A stretch of 11,737 nt of DNA from a bacterium (GTDB lineage Bacteria > Patescibacteria > JAEDAM01 > Absconditabacterales > Absconditicoccaceae), in the NCBI GenBank assembly GCA_030528665.1, contig JAUMYK010000029.1, forward strand, positions 1-11,737, given 5' to 3'. The notes under the pieces are model-generated. The model ran no database searches, was not told where the DNA came from, and saw only the letters and a list, made by a program, of their open reading frames with translations. The position numbers and the translations under genes are program-made. Of the stretch, positions 7,249 to 11,737 are shown one piece after another; position 1 is the stretch's first letter, and each line of letters opens with the position of its first letter.

Positions 7249-8178
7249 TTAGTAATTTTGCAAGGCTTTAATTCTCTCTTCAATACTTGGATGGGTCTGA
7301 AACCAGCCGGCGACCTTCTTGATCGGATTGGCAATAAACATCGCAGACATTTCCTTGTTTTCAAGCTTGACTTCAGGATTAACAGAAATCTTTTGCAAAG
7401 CAGAGATCATTGCCTGATTGTCTTGTGTTAGCTCGACTGCCCCAGCATCTGCGAGAAATTCCCTCCTCCTCGAGACCGCAAGCCTGAGCAGAGGATAAAA
7501 GATATAGCCCAAAAGCAGCAAGATCAAACCAATAATTGGCAAGAGATTTTTGCTCTTGTTTTCCGAGTTACTTGTTGTAGATGACCTCAAGAGTATCTCG
7601 CCAAGCATCGCAATAGCTCCGATATACAGCACCATTACCATCATCAGGAGTGAATCTTTATTGATAATATGGCTCAGCTCGTGTGCTGCGACTGCTTCGA
7701 TTTCCCTTTTGTCTAAGCGATTGATCAAGCCCCTCGTAAAAACCACTCGAGCATCCGAGCTTCTCCAACCAAGTGCAAATGCATTCATCGCATCTGTTTC
7801 GATGATTCCGATTTTGGGTGTAGGAAGCCCTCTTGAGATACAGAGGTTTTCAACGATATTGTAAATCATCGGTTCATCTTTCCTCTCTACAGGATTTGCC
7901 CCTGCAAAAGCGAAAAGCAAGCGTCTCTGAAACATAAAAGCAATCACACACCAAATGATAATAATTGGCAAGAGCATTAGCATACTACCTCGTGTCTGTT
8001 GCTGAGCAAAGGCGATTTTTTGCTCAAAACTCATCGCTAGACCACCATTTGCCCTTGATGCGAGAAAAAAGTAGGTACCAAACAGAGCTATCCCCAAAAC
8101 AACCGGAAAAAGCACCAAGAGCAAAAGGGTTTTCATTTGATTTGCCTGTTTGGAACTGTAGAGTCCCTGATATGCCAT
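7249..8178 (-). CDS. htpX: M48 membrane zinc metalloprotease HtpX
   Basis: A 309-residue integral membrane protease that degrades damaged or misfolded membrane proteins. Hydrophobic segments at about 17-40 and 67-83 precede the catalytic part, and two more follow it (about 176-196 and 212-232). The zinc-binding HExxH is HELSH at 166-170 (H166, E167, H170), and the third ligand is Glu240 in SRRREFLADAGA. FALGWRSSDARVVFTRGL (134-151) and the C-terminal THPSIEERIKAL are family signatures. Length and topology fit HtpX. It follows lemA on the same strand after 126 bp, a pairing seen in many bacteria. That gap holds a TATACT (8230-8235, leftward), a possible -10 box of its own. The protein contains no TGA codons. 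Confidence 0.95.
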   Translation of the reverse strand: MAYQGLYSSKQANQMKTLLLLVLFPVVLGIALFGTYFFLASRANGGLAMSFEQKIAFAQQQTRGSMLMLLPIIIIWCVIAFMFQRRLLFAFAGANPVERKDEPMIYNIVENLCISRGLPTPKIGIIETDAMNAFALGWRSSDARVVFTRGLINRLDKREIEAVAAHELSHIINKDSLLMMVMVLYIGAIAMLGEILLRSSTTSNSENKSKNLLPIIGLILLLLGYIFYPLLRLAVSRRREFLADAGAVELTQDNQAMISALQKISVNPEVKLENKEMSAMFIANPIKKVAGWFQTHPSIEERIKALQNY

Positions 8179-8229
8179 CGTAGATCATCTCTAGCAACTA
8201 AAAAGTATTGCGAAATGCGAACTCTCCGC

Positions 8230-8235
8230 AGTATA
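8230..8235 (-). promoter_or_regulatory. Possible -10 box of htpX
   Basis: TATACT in the leftward direction, the same hexamer as in the better-supported promoters of this window. The bases at the 16-bp spacing (TTTGGT) are a poor -35 match. The leader to the ATG at 8178 would be about 45 nt. The site overlaps a rightward TATACA. Confidence 0.3.
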
Positions 8236-8240
8236 CACGA

Positions 8241-8300
8241 TAAGGCTGACCACCAAAGGCAAGCCCTGCCCTAGGAAAGTCAGCTTTTTTTATTTTTTTT
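8241..8300 (+). terminator. Rightward intrinsic terminator-like hairpin between lemA and htpX
   Basis: AAGGCTGAC (8242-8250) pairs with GTCAGCTTT (8279-8287, one G-U pair), with an inner stem GGCA/TGCC (8258-8261, 8267-8270). It is followed by a run of T to 8300 interrupted by a single A. Both flanking genes run leftward, so this orientation does not serve them: for a leftward transcript the run is A and precedes the hairpin. It could end an antisense transcript or a small RNA started at about 8240. Confidence 0.5.
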
Positions 8301-8304
8301 AAAC

Positions 8305-8862
8305 TTAGAAGCTTACTTTTGGTACTTGTTTTGCAGCCTGATTTTCTAGCTCAAAAAAGGTAGCTGGAGTAAATCCAAAGCTTTTAGCGATCATATTGCT
8401 TGGAAAGGTCTGCAGTGCAGTATTGTACTCCTTGGTCGTTGCATTGAAAAATCTTCTCGCTGCAGCCAATTTGTTTTCTAGGTCAGAAAGCTCATTTTGC
8501 AAATGCAGGAAGTTTTCATTTGCCTTGAGATCAGGATAGTTTTCTGAAACGGCAAAGAGCGACTTCAATGCTCCAGTGAGCTGATTACTCGCCTCCAGCT
8601 TGCCCTCTACTCCATTAGCGTGGAGAAAATTGGTTCTCGCCTCAGTGAGTCCCTGAAGGGTTTCTTTTTCGTGGCTTGCGTAGCCTTTTACCGTATTGAC
8701 CAAGTTTTCTACGAGATCAAATCTATTGGTCAATTGCACATCAATATCTGCAAAAGCGTTTTCTCTTGCATTTTTGAGGTCTACAAGACGATTGTACATT
8801 ACAATCACCACAATTACCAAAACTGCAATAATTCCTAATCCTCGAAGCATCGTTGTTAGCAT
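8305..8862 (-). CDS. lemA: LemA family membrane protein
   Basis: A 185-residue LemA protein: one N-terminal membrane segment (about 8-22, GLGIIAVLVIVVIVM) and a long helical bundle. Signature stretches are YNRLVDLKNARENAFADIDVQ (23 onward), RFDLVENLVNTVKGYASHEK, the middle LFAVSENYPDLKANENFLHLQ and the C-terminal RRFFNATTKEYNT with FPSNMIAKSFGF. Length fits the family (about 180-200). The biochemical role of LemA is not settled; it is often encoded with HtpX or other membrane proteins, and here htpX follows downstream, suggesting a joint role in membrane quality control. The ATG at 8862 gives a leader of about 14 nt from the promoter at 8884-8911; an ATG at 8850 is an alternative. There is no Shine-Dalgarno sequence. 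It ends in TAA. Confidence 0.95.
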   Translation of the reverse strand: MLTTMLRGLGIIAVLVIVVIVMYNRLVDLKNARENAFADIDVQLTNRFDLVENLVNTVKGYASHEKETLQGLTEARTNFLHANGVEGKLEASNQLTGALKSLFAVSENYPDLKANENFLHLQNELSDLENKLAAARRFFNATTKEYNTALQTFPSNMIAKSFGFTPATFFELENQAAKQVPKVSF

Positions 8863-8883
8863 AAAAATATAAATATGATGTTC

Positions 8884-8911
8884 AGTATAGCTATTTGGTG
8901 TATATTGTCAA
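8884..8911 (-). promoter_or_regulatory. Promoter of lemA
   Basis: Leftward TTGACA (8906-8911), a perfect -35 hexamer, 16 bp, then TATACT (8884-8889). Transcription would start near 8877, about 14 nt before the ATG, a very short leader. The terminator of the preceding gene lies at 8952-8981, so lemA begins a new transcription unit. Confidence 0.7.
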
Positions 8912-8951
8912 ATCAAAAGGGGGCGATCTTGTAGCACAGCAGGCTTGATAA

Positions 8952-8981
8952 GGAAAAAACAGACAGAAATCTGACTGTTTA
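8952..8981 (-). terminator. Intrinsic terminator of the PH-domain-like gene
   Basis: Leftward: AACAGTCAG (8979-8971) pairs with CTGTCTGTT (8966-8958) with one T-T mismatch and a 4-nt loop, followed by TTTTTT. It overlaps the TAA stop of the gene at 8979. Confidence 0.75.
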
Positions 8982-9590
8982 CCTTGGCTGTTTTTCCATA
9001 TATTCTTTGACTACCTCACTCATCGCCTCTACTAAGACATTGAATCTTTGATTATCTTCTTCGAGGTCTTTCTCGATGGTATGTTTTTTGTTGGCGAGGA
9101 AGTTTTCCTTGAGCATAATCAGTTTTGAAACTTGTTTTTTGGGATGCAAGACATCAGTAAAAGGGAATTCTGTATTAAACTCCAATTTGATCATAATATC
9201 ACCGACAGATCGGAGCTTGTTTCGTAAGCCATTTTGAGAAGAGGAGATTGTCCCTATCTTATCCCAACCAAAAAGCTCTGTCTTGTACTCCAGCCGCCCC
9301 TCTCGCAAAAAAAGAATCGCATACTCATCTGTCAAAATCAGGCAGTCGAGGTAGAGATTGAGAAAATCTAATATCCATTTAATACACAAGAGCAAACCTA
9401 TCCCTCCAGCGATCCGCTTTCGATAATCAGCTGGGCTATAGTGATTGAGTACGGCATAGGCAACATACAAAAGAAAAAGAAGGACAATCATCACGAATGC
9501 CTCCTTGAGATGTACTATCGGACTATGTCCAATAATCCACTTAATATCACCGGTATTCACATACTTTTTGATTAGCACACTTCTCAGCAT
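8979..9590 (-). CDS. Membrane protein with bacterial PH-like domain
   Basis: A 203-residue protein with two membrane segments (about 31-48 and 62-79) followed by a beta-rich domain (about 80-160). The arrangement, two helices and then LDCLILTDEYAILFLREG, LFGWDKIGTIS and GDIMIKLEF, is that of bacterial PH-domain membrane proteins of the YdbS/bPH_2 kind, whose exact functions are mostly unknown. The C-terminal 40 residues (KKHTIEKDLEEDNQRF onward) are charged and helical, probably coiled-coil. It starts 51 bp after the L31 gene on the same strand with no terminator seen between them, so it may share the L31 promoter. Its end overlaps a good terminator. The assignment is from topology and pattern, not from invariant residues. 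Confidence 0.7.
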   Translation of the reverse strand: MLRSVLIKKYVNTGDIKWIIGHSPIVHLKEAFVMIVLLFLLYVAYAVLNHYSPADYRKRIAGGIGLLLCIKWILDFLNLYLDCLILTDEYAILFLREGRLEYKTELFGWDKIGTISSSQNGLRNKLRSVGDIMIKLEFNTEFPFTDVLHPKKQVSKLIMLKENFLANKKHTIEKDLEEDNQRFNVLVEAMSEVVKEYMEKQPR

Positions 9591-9641
9591 AGTATCGCTC
9601 TCAAGCTATATAAAAAACTATGCATACCCTCTGAAATTGGA

Positions 9642-9875
9642 CTAAGCAGTCTTGTTTTTTGCTGCCTCAATTCTCTTTTGCTTTTCAAGGTATTTTTCCA
9701 TCATTCCCTTTACAGGCTTATTGATTACTCTATCCTTATTGAAAGCAGGATGACATTGATAACATACATCAAGTTTAATAGGTCCTTCTACGGTAGTATT
9801 TACAGTAAAATTAGCCCCACAGATACAAGTCACTGTTACATCTTTGTAATAAGCGCCGTGAATTCCTTTTTTCAT
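9642..9875 (-). CDS. rpmE: 50S ribosomal protein L31
   Basis: The 77-residue protein starts MKKGIHGAYYKDVTVTC, the characteristic L31 N terminus. Four cysteines (17, 19 in CIC; 38, 41 in CYQC) mark the zinc-binding (C+) form, and CYQCHPAFNKDRV matches the family's CxxCHPxxTGK region, with the TGK part changed. The tail (KYLEKQKRIEAAKNKTA) is lysine-rich. The ATG at 9873-9875 is chosen although the frame is open to a TTG at 9944: that TTG lies in the -35 box, and family homology begins at the ATG. The promoter at 9917-9944 gives a leader of about 35 nt. A second TATACT only 9 bp before the ATG could give a nearly leaderless message. Confidence 0.95.
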   Translation of the reverse strand: MKKGIHGAYYKDVTVTCICGANFTVNTTVEGPIKLDVCYQCHPAFNKDRVINKPVKGMMEKYLEKQKRIEAAKNKTA

Positions 9876-9916
9876 TAGCAATGAAGTATACAAAATAAAG
9901 ACTCCGAATGCTTGGT

Positions 9917-9944
9917 AGTATAGTGATTTACTTTTGATTATCAA
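9917..9944 (-). promoter_or_regulatory. Promoter of rpmE (L31)
   Basis: Leftward TTGATA (9939-9944), 16 bp, then TATACT (9917-9922); each hexamer matches five of six consensus bases. The predicted start is near 9910. Confidence 0.65.
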
Positions 9945-9969
9945 GTTAATTTCTTAGCGAAAAGCAAAA

Positions 9970-10005
9970 GAAAAAAAATCTGATTTCCACAAACGTAGAT
10001 CAGAT
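9970..10005 (-). terminator. Leftward intrinsic terminator
   Basis: Leftward: ATCTGAT (10005-9999) and ATCAGAT (9984-9978) form a perfect 7-bp stem with a 14-nt loop, followed by a run of T and then CTTTTG. It would end transcripts coming from the RNHCP operon through the repeat region and isolates rpmE. Confidence 0.75.
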
Positions 10006-10040
10006 AGTTGAATAGCAATACTTGTGTAGACAGGATAATG

Positions 10041-10090
10041 AAAGTTCCCCCTCGATGAGGGGGATGTCCGCAGGACAGGGGGAGCTTTTT
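10041..10090. repeat. G/C-rich palindromic element
   Basis: AAAGTTCCCCCT (10041-10052) can pair with AGGGGGAGCTTT (10077-10088), 12 bp with one G-T pair. An alternative is the local hairpin CCCCCTC/GAGGGGG (10047-10053, 10057-10063), and a small hairpin GTCC-GCA-GGAC sits at 10066-10076. It ends in TTTTT on the plus strand. Its composition is unlike the AT-rich surroundings and it resembles a dispersed intergenic palindromic repeat. It is followed by two AGTGAAGAGT direct repeats (10093-10102, 10114-10123). Confidence 0.6.
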
Positions 10091-10134
10091 GTAGTGAAGA
10101 GTTTAGAATGTAGAGTGAAGAGTAGTAATTGCTT

Positions 10135-10375
10135 GTCATTCTGGACTTGATCTATTGTCATTCTGGACTTGATCCGGAATCTTGCCTGCTTTCTAAGAGA
10201 TACTAAATCAAGTTCAACATAACCCAATACTTGTCATTTCGGACTTGATCCGGAATCTTTTTCGCTTTCTAAGAGATGCTGAATCAAGTTCAACATAACC
10301 CAATACTTGTCATTCCGGACTTGATCCGGAATCTTGCCTACGTTCTAAGAGATGCTGAATCGAGTTCAGCATGAC
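10135..10375. repeat. Tandem double-hairpin repeats, three full copies and one partial
   Basis: Three 67-bp units at 10157-10223, 10233-10299 and 10309-10375 recur with a 76-bp period; the 9-bp spacers are the same. A truncated copy is at 10135-10153. Each unit begins GTCATT and ends ATAAC or ATGAC. Its left half is a hairpin (TTCCGGA-CTTGA-TCCGGAA in unit 3) and its right half another (ATGCTGAA-TCGAG-TTCAGCAT). Unit 3 has both hairpins perfect; units 1 and 2 carry mismatches in each arm. This is the pattern of a non-coding dispersed palindromic repeat that has been locally duplicated. No gene lies in 9945-10395. Confidence 0.85.
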
Positions 10376-10395
10376 TAACTACTTTCTAGCTCTCT

Positions 10396-10710
10396 TTAAC
10401 AAGCAAAAAACTGACGATAGTGCTGGATTTGCTCTGGTAAGTGTTCAATCTCATCATCTAAGGCTCTTTTGTTTCGATGCTGTTTGCCACACTGAGCACA
10501 GGTAAATAAAATTCTGATTTCACTGTTTTTCATCTCATAGGAAGTAGGATACATCGGAGCTTGGCAGGTCGAACTCCTATCTCCTGGAATCTCTCCATCC
10601 ACATGGCGAGAGGCAAAACAAAAAGGGCAATGATTACGGCAGGTGCGATCAGCTTTTGGGACTTCTTTTTTGCAATTGAGGCAGATAAAGGTTTCGTTAA
10701 TGGTTTTCAT
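10396..10710 (-). CDS. RNHCP-domain zinc-binding protein
   Basis: A 104-residue protein carrying the signature that names the RNHCP domain: TCRNHCPFC at 23-31, followed by SRHVDGEIPGDRSSTC (34-49), CAQCGKQHRN (71-80) and RALDDEIE. Cys10, Cys13, Cys28, Cys31 and Cys71/Cys74 are placed for two zinc sites; the domain resembles a pair of zinc ribbons. The function of this family is unknown; nucleic-acid or ribosome contact is only a guess from the fold. The ATG at 10708-10710 lies inside the end of the Nudix gene, so the two genes overlap by 14 bp and are probably translationally coupled. A TTG two codons earlier is a weaker alternative start. It ends in TAA, and the repeat region follows 20 bp later. 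Confidence 0.9.
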   Translation of the reverse strand: MKTINETFICLNCKKEVPKADRTCRNHCPFCFASRHVDGEIPGDRSSTCQAPMYPTSYEMKNSEIRILFTCAQCGKQHRNKRALDDEIEHLPEQIQHYRQFFAC

Positions 10711-11116
10711 CAGCAAAGTACTGAGTAATAAAATGATCGACGACCATCGTCTTTGGAAGCATCTTCATCTCCTGAGGGCTAAAGAATTTGATCGCCTGAC
10801 ACTCCTCACTCGGACTAAAATCTAAATTCTCCAGCTCCACAGGATAAAAGAGCTGAAAGGTCCATATCCCCTCTTTCCATTCCGCTGGGCAAGCATAGCG
10901 TGGTGAGGAGGCAATCCATTTGACGCTCAAACCTGACTCTTCCTTAATTTCTCTAGCAAGCCCTTCCTGAGGAGATTCTCAAAAATCCAAGCCCCCTCCT
11001 GGAAAACTCCAGTCCCCATCCTGCTGTAAAAACAGAAGAAATCTGACTCCAGTTTCATCAGTCACGAGTGCCTTGGTAGCTACTCTATAGAAACAGTCAG
11101 GGATTTGCAAGGGCAT
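10697..11116 (-). CDS. Nudix hydrolase with UGA-encoded glycine in the Nudix box
   Basis: A 139-residue Nudix enzyme, complete only if TGA 10979-10981 is read as Gly46. The Nudix box GX5EX7REUXEEXGU is then perfect: G41 to E47 (GGLDFGE), SPQEGLA, then REIKEESGL (55-63), with E59 and E60 binding the metal. Without readthrough the box is cut between Phe45 and Glu47. Upstream are a strand (FYRVATKALVTDE) and FLLFLQQDGDWSFPGGG. The family hydrolyses nucleoside diphosphates linked to another group; the substrate cannot be named. The ATG at 11116 lies 18 bp after the preceding leftward gene, and the end overlaps the RNHCP gene by 14 bp, forming a three-gene operon. Confidence 0.92.
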
Positions 11117-11134
11117 TTTATCAATTGAAAAAAA

Positions 11135-11572
11135 TTAAAGGATTCGCTTGGTCGAAAGGGGCTGAGCATTGAGTTTTTCTAGCAAGCTTTGATAGGTGGA
11201 TTCATAGGGGGCGGACTCAAAAGTTACGAAGGATGCCCCTTTCTCTTTCAAGAAATTGATCCCAAATTCCAAGAACTTTTGTATCCAATTCTGCTCAGTT
11301 TCTTCATCCTGAAAGGTAAGCATCAGCACTTCTCCTTTCCTCCCTGAGTGATAGAGCAAGAGCAATCCCTTGATCTCCTCTTGATCTTGAAAGATGAAAT
11401 AATGGTACTTGGACTCTGGAGTCTGCAATCTCTGTTCAGTGATGGCAAAGAGTTTGTCATAGTCCGTAGTATAATAGTCTCTGCCGAGTGCTTGATTGGC
11501 TTTACTATAGTCCTGCTGGAGTAAAGCTACAATCTGCGGAAGATGTGCGTGATGAGCTGATAGGATTTGCAT
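11135..11572 (-). CDS. GNAT-like acetyltransferase, divergent
   Basis: A 145-residue protein with a GNAT-like order: an opening helix (HLPQIVALLQQDYSKA), the strands YHYFIFQDQEEIKGLLLLYHS (about 56-76), then KGEVLMLTFQDE (about 79-90), a helix (WIQKFLEFGINFLKEKGAS) and VTFESAPYESTYQSLLEKL near the end. The acetyl-CoA loop (Q/R-x-x-G-x-G/A) is not clear, so enzymatic activity is uncertain. It contains no TGA codon and ends in TAA, 18 bp before the Nudix ATG, so it probably leads this operon. The ATG at 11572 has no visible Shine-Dalgarno sequence. Upstream, TAA at 11582-11584 closes the frame. Confidence 0.65.
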   Translation of the reverse strand: MQILSAHHAHLPQIVALLQQDYSKANQALGRDYYTTDYDKLFAITEQRLQTPESKYHYFIFQDQEEIKGLLLLYHSGRKGEVLMLTFQDEETEQNWIQKFLEFGINFLKEKGASFVTFESAPYESTYQSLLEKLNAQPLSTKRIL

Positions 11573-11628
11573 GGTATATCATTATGAATGAGATAAAAGA
11601 TGATTTTTCAGCGTGTTTATCAGTGATA

Positions 11629-11736
11629 TTATTTTTTCTCTTTGCTCTGTGTTTCCTGGATTTTATCATCATACTGCCTCAAGAGTTGATTGATCTTGGT
11701 CACAAAGGGGAGCATCACGTGACGCCTCTCAGTAAG
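11629..11736 (-). CDS. C-terminal end of a leftward gene (partial)
   Basis: A leftward frame is open from the window edge for 35 codons and ends in TAA (11629-11631). The peptide is hydrophilic and helical (LTERRHVMLPFVTKINQLL, then RQYDDKIQETQSKEKK), a plausible protein tail with a lysine/glutamate-rich end. Its family cannot be told from this fragment. It stops 57 bp before the start of the GNAT-like gene on the same strand, so the two may be co-transcribed; no hairpin with a T-run is visible between them. Confidence 0.55.
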   Translation of the reverse strand, partial: LTERRHVMLPFVTKINQLLRQYDDKIQETQSKEKK

Positions 11737-11737
11737 T

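Noticed and set aside
7550..7864. Rightward open frame within htpX
   Set aside because: It is antisense to a clear HtpX coding sequence and shows no family features.
9876..9944. L31 with a 23-residue N-terminal extension from TTG 9944
   Set aside because: L31 proteins begin at MKKGIH, and the extension would cover the promoter.
10157..10375. CRISPR array
   Set aside because: The spacers are only 9 bp and identical, the repeats are 67 bp and internally palindromic, and no cas genes are near.

Overview
This window looks like a chromosomal segment of a candidate-phyla (CPR/Patescibacteria) bacterium that reads UGA as glycine (translation table 25, used by Candidatus Gracilibacteria and Absconditabacteria/SR1). 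The direct evidence is that several genes are whole only if in-frame TGA is read through. These are a bactoprenyl-phosphate sugar transferase (TGA at 503-505), a lysozyme-fold secreted protein (2002-2004, 2266-2268), a 332-residue secreted protein (5583-5585, 5337-5339) and a Nudix hydrolase, where TGA at 10979-10981 falls on the conserved glycine of the Nudix box. All assigned genes end in TAA or TAG. Internal TGA codons are few: six in about 3,100 codons, plus two directly before a real stop.

Layout. 1-2322 (+): a promoter, a WbaP/WcaJ-type sugar-phosphate transferase and an exported lysozyme-fold protein. 2388-3742 (-): a GNAT acetyltransferase overlapping a zinc deacylase of the AstE/AspA (M14-like) family, probably translationally coupled. 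3743-4296: a long AT-rich gap with divergent promoters and a less AT-rich, possibly structured stretch. 4297-4974 (+): a lipoprotein gene with its own promoter, a structured leader and a strong terminator shared with the convergent gene. 5052-9875 (-): a run of leftward genes, in transcription order ribosomal protein L31, a membrane PH-domain-like protein, LemA, the M48 protease HtpX, a divergent actin-fold (FtsA/PilM-like) protein and an unknown secreted protein. 9876-10395: a gene-free repeat-rich stretch with one leftward terminator, a G/C-rich palindromic element and three 76-bp-period copies of a double-hairpin repeat. 10396-11736 (-): an RNHCP zinc protein, a Nudix hydrolase and a GNAT-like protein, closely packed, then the last 35 codons of another leftward gene.

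Expression signals. Six promoter-like sites share TTGnnn, exactly 16 bp, then a TATAAT-like box (often TATACT or TATAGT). Clear Shine-Dalgarno sequences are mostly absent. Intrinsic terminators are visible after the lipoprotein gene, after the PH-domain gene and downstream of the RNHCP gene.

Functionally the window mixes envelope genes (sugar transferase, lysozyme fold, lipoprotein, LemA/HtpX membrane quality control, secreted protein), a ribosomal protein and small metabolic or modification enzymes. I see no CRISPR array, tRNA, rRNA or transposase gene. The most unusual items are the rarely used UGA-Gly code, the tandem TGA-stop gene ends, the lipoprotein region that may be of foreign origin, and the uncharacterised secreted and actin-fold proteins.
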